A stretch of 28,529 nucleotides of DNA from an uncultured Campylobacter sp. (GTDB lineage: Bacteria > Campylobacterota > Campylobacteria > Campylobacterales > Campylobacteraceae): the NCBI RefSeq assembly GCF_938030685.1, contig NZ_CALHHX010000175.1:1-28529 (forward strand). Direction: 5' to 3'. Position numbers and translations under genes: made by a program. This document shows positions 22,399-28,529 of the stretch, piece by piece (positions within the stretch are counted from its first letter, which is position 1; the number at the start of each line of letters is the position of its first letter). Under the pieces are notes generated by a model. That model ran no database searches, was not told the origin of the DNA, and worked only from the letters and a program-made list of their open reading frames with translations.

Positions 22399-23340
22399 AT
22401 GAAAAATTTTATCTTTTTGTGGCTTTTGCTTGCGGGCTGCGCTTTCGGTGCCGCTAAAGAGGATGCGGCGGCTTCTACTACGCAGCAGACGGCGTCAAAT
22501 TTGCCGCAGCCAAATTTTGAAATTTTTTACGATGAAAATGCTAGCGATGCGCAGATAGATGCGGGCTTGGACGCGCTTTTAGAATTCGCGGCGCAAAACA
22601 GGGGCAGGATCGACGAGGATTTCGGGGAGTTTAAAGATAGAATTTTCACCGCTTTTATTTTTAATCCGAAGGTGCTGCGAAATTCAAAATTTGACTTCGA
22701 GCGGATAGAAAAAATCCTTAAATTTAAACCAAATCTCAATTACGGCGGAGACGGCGGTTTTTTCTCGCCGCTAAAGCTCGCGATCTTTTTCGGCTCGAAA
22801 TTTAGCGGCGAGACGGCAAAGCTTTATCACTTTGATAGCGCCGATGCGATGCGGCTTTTAGAGCTTTTGGTGCAAAACGGCGCGAACGCCAAGACTAGCG
22901 GGCTGCTGCGAGATGCCGCGGCAAACGATAATTTCGAGGCATTTAAGTTTTTGATCGCAAACGGCGCGCGAGATACGAAAGACGTGGTCGGCTCGGTTGC
23001 GGGCAGCGAATTAATATTTCTAAGCGATAACAACGTTTCCATTCTCGGATATAAGGAGGCGCTGCCGCTTGCCGCGAGGGAGTTTGCCGCGGGCGCCAAA
23101 TTTAAAGAATTCCGCGACGAGAGATTACGCTATTTGGACGAAATTTTAAAATTCCAAAGCTTTGCAAGCATCGATAAAAAGGAGATCGAAACGCTTATCA
23201 AAGTAGCTGTGGTGCTGGATGACGAGATGACGGCGAAATTTCTGCTCTCGCACGGTCTGTGCGAGCAGAAAGAGCTTTGCGAGTTTCTAAAAGCGCAGGC
23301 GAAAACTTACGACGCTGTAAAAATTTTGCAATCTTTGTAA
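22399..23340 (+). CDS. Ankyrin-repeat-like lipoprotein
   Basis: A 313-residue exported protein. The N-terminus MKNFIFLWLLLAGCAFG is a lipoprotein signal with lipobox LAGC (Cys14), so it should be processed by Lgt and LspA and anchored in a membrane. Residues about 151-195 (RLLELLVQNGANAKTSGLL, then NDNFEAFKFLIANGARDTKD) read as two ankyrin-type helix pairs, and the last 35 residues (MTAKFLLSHGL...DAVKILQSL) may be another. It is probably a protein-binding surface in the envelope; partner unknown. The ATG at 22399 is chosen from the signal peptide and the promoter; earlier in-frame starts precede the -10. The final KILQSL is identical to the end of the TorA-like reductase. Confidence 0.75.
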   Translation: MKNFIFLWLLLAGCAFGAAKEDAAASTTQQTASNLPQPNFEIFYDENASDAQIDAGLDALLEFAAQNRGRIDEDFGEFKDRIFTAFIFNPKVLRNSKFDFERIEKILKFKPNLNYGGDGGFFSPLKLAIFFGSKFSGETAKLYHFDSADAMRLLELLVQNGANAKTSGLLRDAAANDNFEAFKFLIANGARDTKDVVGSVAGSELIFLSDNNVSILGYKEALPLAAREFAAGAKFKEFRDERLRYLDEILKFQSFASIDKKEIETLIKVAVVLDDEMTAKFLLSHGLCEQKELCEFLKAQAKTYDAVKILQSL

Positions 23341-23485
23341 AATTTAGCGCGCCGCCTCGCTTTGTTAAATTTAAAATTCGTGCCAAGAGCGTTAAATCGT
23401 TGCACCGCATTTTGCGCGTGAAATTTGCTTGGTCGCGCAAACGCCCGGTCTCCAATTTATCCGAGCCTCATCTTACTTTGCGATG

Positions 23486-23503
23486 CTTCCGCTTGTCTTT
23501 TTG
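23486..23503 (+). repeat. 18-bp direct repeat, copy 1
   Basis: CTTCCGCTTGTCTTTTTG, identical to 27473-27490. It lies 146 bp past the stop of the ankyrin-like gene in a 281-bp gap that also holds a 14-bp palindrome, GTTTAAATTTAAAC (23590-23603). See the second copy. Confidence 0.7.
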
Positions 23504-23621
23504 ATCTGCGTGTCCTTTCGTTTGATTCGCGCCACGCGCCCTTTTATTGGGTTAAATTTAAAATTTCGCGGGCGGCTTTCGCCAAAATAGTTTAAATTTA
23601 AACTCGCCTTGCGGATTTAAT

Positions 23622-24218
23622 CTATAAGATTTTAATTCTATTTCCTTTTAATTTCATGATCTTTTTGTCATTTACTAGCTTCGTAATCGCTGAGGAGACG
23701 TTTTGGCAAGGCGCGCCGAGTAGGCTTGCCAGCGTCATTATATTAAAGGGAAGCTCCACGATCTTATCTGCGTTTGCGATGCGATTTAGAAAATTTAAAA
23801 TCCGCGTCTGGATTTTCGCAAAGACGATCTCTTTTATTAAAATCCGCTGCGAGTGGAGGTTTTTAATAAGCGCGTTTATGATCGAGCTTGCAAACTCATC
23901 TCCTAGCAGCTCGAAAAGCTCTGAGATGTTGATCTGCAGCGTCTCGCAGTCGCTTAAAATTTCAAGGCTCGTGTTTTTATCCAAGCAGACGTAGGCGCCG
24001 CTTCTTACGAAGCTAAAGATAAATTTCTTGCCGTTTTCGTAGCAGTTTAGCTTCGCTCTGTCGCGCAGTAGAATGATAAATTTAAACTTCTGCGCGTAGA
24101 TCACGTCGCCGCGAGCGTAGCTCTCGCGTCTAAATTTAGCAATACGCTCCCTGCTTAAAAAGTCAAATTTCTCGCTGTAATCGTTATTTAGTCTATCTAT
24201 CATAGCAGCTCTTTGCAT
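23622..24218 (-). CDS. Crp/Fnr-family transcriptional regulator
   Basis: A protein of up to 198 residues. Residues about 25-115 form a cyclic-nucleotide-binding-like beta domain (GDVIYAQKFKFIILLRDRAKL, FSFVRSGAYVCLD), followed by a long dimerisation helix and a C-terminal Crp-type helix-turn-helix (LPFNIMTLASLLGAPCQNVSSAITKLVNDKKI). It lacks the FNR [4Fe-4S] cysteine cluster and the PGE-RxSR phosphate cassette of true CRP, so its ligand is unknown. The start may be the ATG at 24218 (no ribosome binding site) or 24203 (weak GAG upstream). It diverges from the cytochrome/reductase operon with a palindrome between, so it most likely controls that operon. Confidence 0.85.
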   Translation of the reverse strand: MQRAAMIDRLNNDYSEKFDFLSRERIAKFRRESYARGDVIYAQKFKFIILLRDRAKLNCYENGKKFIFSFVRSGAYVCLDKNTSLEILSDCETLQINISELFELLGDEFASSIINALIKNLHSQRILIKEIVFAKIQTRILNFLNRIANADKIVELPFNIMTLASLLGAPCQNVSSAITKLVNDKKIMKLKGNRIKIL

Positions 24219-24232
24219 AAAATTTCACGTAA

Positions 24233-24238
24233 ATTTTA
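24233..24238 (-). promoter_or_regulatory. Possible -10 element of the regulator gene
   Basis: TAAAAT on the minus strand. The predicted start is near 24226, with the palindrome centred about 37 bp upstream, compatible with autoregulation. Confidence 0.35.
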
Positions 24239-24250
24239 CTCAAAAAGGAT

Positions 24251-24276
24251 AAATTCGTCGCAATCGCGACAAATTT
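24251..24276. promoter_or_regulatory. 26-bp inverted repeat, likely operator of the Crp-type regulator
   Basis: AAATTCGTCGC and GCGACAAATTT form 11-bp arms with one mismatch around a 4-bp centre AATC. Its centre at 24263.5 is 41.5 bp before the start predicted from the TATAAT at 24293-24298, the standard class II site for Crp/Fnr-family activators. The arm sequence GTCGC differs from FNR (TTGAT) and CRP (TGTGA) half-sites. Confidence 0.6.
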
Positions 24277-24292
24277 AAATTTATTTTTGATT

Positions 24293-24298
24293 TATAAT
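24293..24298 (+). promoter_or_regulatory. -10 promoter element of the cytochrome-reductase operon
   Basis: TATAAT, predicted start near 24305, with AAAGGA at 24319-24324 before the ATG at 24331. No -35 hexamer; the upstream palindrome occupies that region. Confidence 0.65.
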
Positions 24299-24330
24299 TC
24301 GCGTTAAAGACAACCCAGAAAGGATGCTTT

Positions 24331-24897
24331 ATGAGGAAAATTTTTATCTCATTTGTCTGTGCGTGTTCGCTTTTCGGCGGCGAGGTGATCTCCAAAACCA
24401 CGGCGATCTCGCAGAACGGAAAAACTATCGGCGAGGTTCAAATTTTAACGCCGATCAAGGTGCTACCCGGCGACGGCGGCGTTACCAAGATTAAGATCAA
24501 AGGCGTCGTGAGCGAAAACTATCAGCTTCAAATCCAAAAAAATATGAAAGAAGCTGAAATTTACGCGATTTTTACGAATGAAGCCGAAGCGAATTTTAAA
24601 AAGGGCAAAAAGCTCGAGGACGATTACGGCGAGATCTGGTACGAAGCCGAGGGGATTTATGAGATCAGTTCGGATGCCGTAGCCAAGGACGCTAAGGCGC
24701 TTTATGCGGAGGCAAAGACAAACTACGAGCAGATCTGCTCGGCATGTCATAGGCTTCACGAGCCGAATAGCTTCACGGCAAATCAGTGGCCTGCAAATTT
24801 ACAAGAGATGATCAATGCAAACTACGTAGCGCTCGAGGGCGACGAGCTAAATTTGATCGTAAAATATCTACAACACAACGCAAAAAAACCTGAATGA
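24331..24897 (+). CDS. Periplasmic monohaem c-type cytochrome, TorC C-terminal-like
   Basis: A 188-residue exported cytochrome with signal peptide MRKIFISFVCACSLFG. The N-terminal domain (about 20-115) is a beta-rich module without haem motifs. One haem site follows: Cys136-x-x-Cys139-His140 in EQICSACHRLHEPNSFTANQWPANLQEM. The C-x-A-C-H...F-T-A-N-Q-W-P pattern is that of the C-terminal domain of TorC/DorC-type quinol dehydrogenases, and Met160 could be the distal ligand. The C. jejuni counterpart is the cytochrome encoded beside its TorA-like reductase (Cj0265c/Cj0264c). It should pass electrons to the reductase encoded 13 bp downstream. Confidence 0.88.
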   Translation: MRKIFISFVCACSLFGGEVISKTTAISQNGKTIGEVQILTPIKVLPGDGGVTKIKIKGVVSENYQLQIQKNMKEAEIYAIFTNEAEANFKKGKKLEDDYGEIWYEAEGIYEISSDAVAKDAKALYAEAKTNYEQICSACHRLHEPNSFTANQWPANLQEMINANYVALEGDELNLIVKYLQHNAKKPE

Positions 24898-24910
24898 TAA
24901 AGGAGATCAG

Positions 24911-27358
24911 ATGAAAAGGCGAGACTTTTTAAAGGCAGGGATTTTAGGCGCAAGCGCGGCAAGCGCTAGCAGGATCGAGGGTGTTACGCAGACGATTTTT
25001 GATAACAAAAAGGTATTCGGCGCGAATAGATTCGGCCCTTTTTGGCTAAATTTAAACTCGTCGCAGATCGTTTCGGTAAGCGATTTCGAAGGCGATAAAT
25101 TTCCAAATACGATGAATTACAGCCTGCCCGATTCCGTGCAGAACGAAAACCGCGTGCTCTATCCGATGGTGCGCAAAAGCTATCTAAAGGCAAAAGGCGC
25201 GGCAAAGAGCGAACTGCGCGGCAAAGAGGAATTCGTGCGCGTTAGCTGGGACGTAGCGCTTGATCTAGCGGCGAAGGCTTTGAAAGAAAATTTCGACAAA
25301 CACGGCGCCGAGGCGATCTACGGCGAGTGCTACTGGTGGGGCGGTAGCGGCAAGATCGGCTGGGGACGCACCGTAGCACACCGAATGCTTAAAATTTTAG
25401 GCGGCTACGTAGAGGAAAGCGGCGATTACTCCACCGGCGCGGGGCTCGTCATCATGCCTCACGTGCTTGGCTCAAGCGCCGTTTACGACGCGCCTACTAC
25501 GTGGAAAGCGATCGTCAAAAACGCTAAAAACGTCGTATTTTGGGCGACCGATCCTGCGGTAACCAATCAAATTTCATCCATTCCGCCTACGCACGACGGC
25601 TACATCGGCATGCAAGAGCTTAAAAAATCGGGCATCAAAACCTACAGCGTAAACGTGATGAGAAACGACACCGCGCGTTACTTCGGCAGCGAAGATATTA
25701 TCGTGCGCCCGAACACCGACACCGCGCTCATCATCGGTATGTGCCATTATCTGTTTACGAACAACCTCTACGACGAGGAATTTATCAAAAAATACACCGT
25801 CGGATTTAATAAATTTAAAGCGTATTTTCTAGGCGAGAGCGATAAAATCGTAAAGGACGCCGCTTGGGCGAGCAAAATTTGCGGACTTAGCGAGGAGGCT
25901 ATTGCGAAATTTGCTACGGCGCTTGCAAAGGAGCCGAGCACGATCCTGATCGGTCGCGGTTTGCAGCGCGCAGATCACGGCGAGCAGCCTTTCTGGGCGC
26001 TAGTGGCGCTTAATGCGATGCTGGGGTATATCGGCAAGGAGGGTCTCGGCTTTGAATTTAGCCTGGGCTACGGCTCTGCGGGCGCTACGAATAAAGTGGC
26101 TCCTATTTTAAAGGGACTTAGCACGCGCATAGATGAGAAATACGAAAACACGGGCTCTGCGCCTTGGAAAAACGCGAAAAATATCACCATCCCGTCCTCT
26201 CGCAGCATAGAGGCGCTGGAGCATCCAGGCAAGCAGATCGACTATGACGGCACTAAAATTAAGCTGCCGCATATGAGAGTCGCGTATATGGCGTGCGGGT
26301 CGATGTTTACGCGCCATCAAGACGTAAATAACATCGTCAAGCAGTGGCGTAAATTTGACACCGTCATCACCGCCGAGCCTTACTGGACGAGTACGGCGAA
26401 GCTTAGCGACATCGTGCTTCCCGTCGCGATCGAGGTCGAGCGCAACGACATCAACCAAACAGGCGCTACGGGCGAATATATAGTCGCTTACAGGCCTGCA
26501 ATCGAGCCGATGGGCGAGAGCAAGAGCGACTTTTGGATCTGCGAGCAGATCTGCAAGCGCTGGGGATACGGTGAGGTCTTTAGTGAGGGCAAGGACGAGC
26601 TAGGCTGGATGAAGGAATTCTACGCCGATGCCGTAGAGCAAGCCAAAGGCCTAAATATAACGATGCCTAGCTTTGAGGAATTTTACGACAAAGGCTTCGT
26701 GCGCTTTGAAAAGGACGACGAGAGCAGCGCGCTATACACGCGCCTTGCGGCATTCCGCGAAAATCCCGCCAAAAACCGCCTCGGCACGCCGTCTGGCAAG
26801 ATCGAGCTTTATTCGCCGGTAATCGCTAAGATGGGCTATGCCGACTGCCCGCCGATGCCTACTTGGATCGAGCCAAAAGAGTGGCTAGGCGATGCGAAAA
26901 AGACGGCGAAGTATCCGATCCACATCGTAAGTCCGCACTCTCGCTACCGCCTGCACAGCCAGCTAAACAACTCGATCATCAGAAATTTTGCCGAAATTAG
27001 CGGCAGAGAGCCGGTGCTAATAAATCCAAAAGACGCCGAAGCGCGCGGGCTTGCGAACGGCGACATCGTGCGCGTTTTCAACGATCGCGGCGAAATTTTG
27101 GCGGGCGTGCTCGTTACCGACATCGTGCCTGAGCGCGTCGCAGCGATCTGCGAGGGTGCGTGGTACGATCCCGAGGTTTGGGGCGAGAAGAGCCTCTGCC
27201 AGCACGGCTGCGTAAATGTGCTTACGTTTGATAAGGGCACGTCAAGTCTCGCACAAAGCAACTCGGCTCACACCGTTCTAGCGCAGATTGAGAAATTTAA
27301 GGGGGAGATTAAGCCGATACAGGCGTTTGGTAAACCGAAAATCCTACAATCTTTGTAG
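24911..27358 (+). CDS. Periplasmic molybdopterin S-/N-oxide reductase (TorA/BisA/DMSO reductase type)
   Basis: An 815-residue enzyme of the single-subunit DMSO reductase group, reducing TMAO, DMSO or related sulfoxides as respiratory acceptors. The N-terminus MKRRDFLKAGILGAS is a Tat signal, and there is no Fe-S cysteine cluster. The Mo ligand is Ser174 in SGDYSTGA. Tyr141 and Trp143 (GECYWWGGSGKIGWG) align with the active-site Tyr-Gly-Trp of Rhodobacter DMSO reductase; TorA lacks that tyrosine, so sulfoxide use is plausible. The C-terminal cofactor-binding domain (VSPHSRYRLHSQLNN, LINPKDAEARGLANGD) is intact. AGGAG precedes the ATG. It shares an operon with the cytochrome. I leave the symbol empty because torA, bisA, mtsZ and dorA are not separable here. 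Confidence 0.93.
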   Translation: MKRRDFLKAGILGASAASASRIEGVTQTIFDNKKVFGANRFGPFWLNLNSSQIVSVSDFEGDKFPNTMNYSLPDSVQNENRVLYPMVRKSYLKAKGAAKSELRGKEEFVRVSWDVALDLAAKALKENFDKHGAEAIYGECYWWGGSGKIGWGRTVAHRMLKILGGYVEESGDYSTGAGLVIMPHVLGSSAVYDAPTTWKAIVKNAKNVVFWATDPAVTNQISSIPPTHDGYIGMQELKKSGIKTYSVNVMRNDTARYFGSEDIIVRPNTDTALIIGMCHYLFTNNLYDEEFIKKYTVGFNKFKAYFLGESDKIVKDAAWASKICGLSEEAIAKFATALAKEPSTILIGRGLQRADHGEQPFWALVALNAMLGYIGKEGLGFEFSLGYGSAGATNKVAPILKGLSTRIDEKYENTGSAPWKNAKNITIPSSRSIEALEHPGKQIDYDGTKIKLPHMRVAYMACGSMFTRHQDVNNIVKQWRKFDTVITAEPYWTSTAKLSDIVLPVAIEVERNDINQTGATGEYIVAYRPAIEPMGESKSDFWICEQICKRWGYGEVFSEGKDELGWMKEFYADAVEQAKGLNITMPSFEEFYDKGFVRFEKDDESSALYTRLAAFRENPAKNRLGTPSGKIELYSPVIAKMGYADCPPMPTWIEPKEWLGDAKKTAKYPIHIVSPHSRYRLHSQLNNSIIRNFAEISGREPVLINPKDAEARGLANGDIVRVFNDRGEILAGVLVTDIVPERVAAICEGAWYDPEVWGEKSLCQHGCVNVLTFDKGTSSLAQSNSAHTVLAQIEKFKGEIKPIQAFGKPKILQSL

Positions 27359-27392
27359 CGCGTCGTCTTTTAAGCGTCTTTGAATGAGCTAG

Positions 27393-27442
27393 AAAATTTC
27401 GCCCTGCGACAGGCTAATTGCCTAGTCTTGGGACGAAATTTT
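27393..27442. repeat. Long imperfect hairpin after the reductase gene
   Basis: AAAATTTCGCCC pairs with GGGACGAAATTTT with one bulge, and inside it GACAGGC pairs with GCCTAGTC around TAATT. It lies 35 bp past the stop and may form the 3' end of the operon mRNA. Confidence 0.5.
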
Positions 27443-27472
27443 CGTCGCAACATTCAAATCCATCTTAAAATA

Positions 27473-27490
27473 CTTCCGCTTGTCTTTTTG
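27473..27490 (+). repeat. 18-bp direct repeat, copy 2
   Basis: Identical to 23486-23503, and both copies are preceded at a short distance by CATCTTA. Its last four bases form the start of the 15-bp hairpin at 27487. Confidence 0.7.
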
Positions 27491-27527
27491 CGTTCAAATT
27501 TTGTAATCCGTCAAATTTGAACGCAAA
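27487..27527 (+). terminator. Perfect 15-bp stem-loop, probable terminator of the reductase operon
   Basis: TTTGCGTTCAAATTT (27487-27501) pairs fully with AAATTTGAACGCAAA (27513-27527), 11-nt loop, followed by TTTT. The short T-run makes it a moderate terminator. Confidence 0.55.
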
Positions 27528-27586
27528 TTTTGCGCGTATTAAAAACTCTGCTAAAATTTGCTCAAATTTAGCCCAAAGGTCGAGCC

Positions 27587-28303
27587 GTGCAAATCCCGAA
27601 TTTGATCCGAAATTTTATCCGCAAACGTATCGTTTCAGAGTGCATTTTACTGCCTTCTCTCTACCCCGACGAGGGCGAGTTTGAGAGTTTTCAGGAGGGG
27701 TATAGGCTCGCTAGCCGCAAAACGGGCGAGGAGCTTGCAGACGACGCACCCGGGCAGTGGCGCAAGAGCTGGCGGGTCATCGCGCGTAACGGCATGGACG
27801 ATCCGTTTTTCGTGGATTTTGCCCTGGGGGACGCTTCGCCCGTGTATTTTGCCTATCACGGCGCTGGCTCTTGGGAGCCGATCAAGGTCGCGGACGACAT
27901 CGTTAAATTTGAAGAAATTTTAACCGCTCTTGCCGCGCTTGAGGCACCTTGCTCACTTGATGCGATTGCGCCGCTTGCCGATTTAAACAACGAATTTTAC
28001 CGCGAGCTGGCGGACGACTACGCGCGGGAAGATGAAGCGCGCGCGGAGCCGGGATATAAATATTTCAGCGTTTTTACCTTGGACTTGGGCGCGGATAAGG
28101 TAAAAACGCTCGTGTTTTTAAAGAAAATTTTTGACGACGAGAGCTTTGCAGCAACCAAAGAGAGAACGCAAAATTTGCCGCTTTGCGTATTTAACGGCAT
28201 AGAGGAGCTAGCACTGCCGCTGCAAGATAAACTCGCCTCGCTCGGAGTTAAATTTTACGCGCAGGAGATTTCTTTTAGCGAATTTATCGCGCGGAGTAGT
28301 TAA
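27587..28303 (+). CDS. Probable SUKH (SMI1/KNR4) protein with ribosomal L7/L12-like C-terminal domain
   Basis: A 238-residue cytoplasmic protein. Residues about 25-118 look like a SUKH domain: the hallmark stretch is NGMDDPFFVDF (69-78), then PVYFAYHGAGSWEPIKVADDIVKFEEIL, matching the family order of a partly buried DPFFVD strand, G-A-G/G-S-W turn and a closing helix. Residues about 160-225 (FSVFTLDLGADKVKTLVFLKK to LQDKLASLGVKFY) follow the L7/L12 C-terminal pattern with almost no gaps. SUKH proteins are often immunity proteins against toxins; no toxin gene is in the window. GTG start with AAAGGT about 7 nt upstream; a possible -10 TAAAAT is at 27552-27557. Confidence 0.7.
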   Translation: MQIPNLIRNFIRKRIVSECILLPSLYPDEGEFESFQEGYRLASRKTGEELADDAPGQWRKSWRVIARNGMDDPFFVDFALGDASPVYFAYHGAGSWEPIKVADDIVKFEEILTALAALEAPCSLDAIAPLADLNNEFYRELADDYAREDEARAEPGYKYFSVFTLDLGADKVKTLVFLKKIFDDESFAATKERTQNLPLCVFNGIEELALPLQDKLASLGVKFYAQEISFSEFIARSS

Positions 28304-28332
28304 GCGGGCAAATTTTAAAATTTCAACTCTCG

Positions 28333-28361
28333 CTGCTGCTAAATTTAAAATTTAGCAGCAG
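28333..28361. repeat. 14-bp inverted repeat after the SUKH gene
   Basis: CTGCTGCTAAATTT and AAATTTAGCAGCAG are separated by one base. No T-run follows on either side, so it is cruciform-forming DNA or a weak transcript end. Confidence 0.5.
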
Positions 28362-28372
28362 GCTATCCTATA

Positions 28373-28438
28373 AATTTCGTGCTCGTTCGCTTGCTATTGC
28401 TGTGCGTTAATAGCTTTGCGTACGCTGGAGCACAAATT
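28373..28438. repeat. Structured element with nested stems
   Basis: AATTTCGTGCTC (28373-28384) pairs with GAGCACAAATT (28428-28438) with one bulge, and GCTATT (28393-28398) pairs with AATAGC (28409-28414) inside it. It could be a small structured RNA or a repeat unit; no promoter or match is known to me. Confidence 0.35.
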
Positions 28439-28480
28439 AAAGCGTAAAATCAAAATGTAAAATTGAAGTAGAATTTTAAG

Positions 28481-28513
28481 CGCCCTACTTCGTTTTTTAC
28501 TTGCAGTAGGGCG
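28481..28513. repeat. 9-bp inverted repeat near the window end
   Basis: CGCCCTACT (28481-28489) and AGTAGGGCG (28505-28513) flank a 15-nt loop that contains a T-tract. On either strand the stem is not directly followed by a long T-run, so terminator status is uncertain. Confidence 0.4.
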
Positions 28514-28529
28514 AATTTGCTTAAAGTAG

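Noticed and set aside
23259..23504. Open frames overlapping the end and downstream gap of the ankyrin-like gene on both strands
   Set aside because: No motif, no ribosome binding site, and mostly shadow of the real reading frame.
26108..26458. Long minus-strand frames inside the reductase gene
   Set aside because: Antisense shadows of a complete molybdopterin oxidoreductase with intact motifs.

Overview
The window looks like a chromosomal segment of a campylobacter-type epsilonproteobacterium (Campylobacterota). Evidence: dnaA-dnaN-gyrB order, AT-rich gaps full of AAATTT words, promoters with good -10 hexamers and no clear -35, a HemJ-type haem gene, and a periplasmic cytochrome c plus TorA-like reductase pair like that of Campylobacter jejuni. 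The coding DNA is moderately GC-rich for the genus, which fits the C. gracilis / C. showae / C. rectus part of the genus; the species is a guess.

Layout. 1-833: GC-rich stretch with no credible gene. 834-1322: small membrane protein. 1334-2698 (minus): rpsT then prfA. 2851-6808 (plus): glmM, lspA, a TM2-domain protein, hemJ, nhaA. 6940-8761 (minus): ruvC, a nitrilase-family amidase and an isochorismatase-family hydrolase, nearly end to end. 8777-10356: dnaA with DnaA-box clusters on both sides, a likely bipartite oriC. 10357-16800 (plus): dnaN, gyrB, a degenerate GGDEF/EAL membrane protein, queF and a double-HD protein, the last four with overlapping stop and start codons. 16802-16906 (minus): the signal recognition particle RNA, recognised from its fold and not from an ORF. 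16949-19935 (plus): a small helical protein, typA with a strong terminator, and a HAD phosphatase. 20389-22229 (minus): two tandem paralogous amino-acid-type binding proteins without transporter partners. 22399-23340: ankyrin-like lipoprotein. 23622-27358: a divergent module of a Crp/Fnr-type regulator, a monohaem cytochrome c and a Tat-exported molybdopterin S-/N-oxide reductase. 27587-28303: a probable SUKH (SMI1/KNR4) protein with an L7/L12-like C-terminal domain. 28304-28529: three inverted repeats and no gene.

How the genes fit together. The centre is core replication and translation: origin, initiator, clamp, gyrase, RuvC, RF1, S20, SRP RNA and BipA. The accessory part is on the right. 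There the regulator and cytochrome/reductase genes diverge around a 26-bp inverted repeat centred 41.5 bp upstream of the predicted cytochrome start, the classical class II position for a Crp/Fnr-type activator. The module lies between two copies of an 18-bp direct repeat, which may mark a recombination boundary. I found no CRISPR array, insertion sequence, integrase, tRNA or rRNA.
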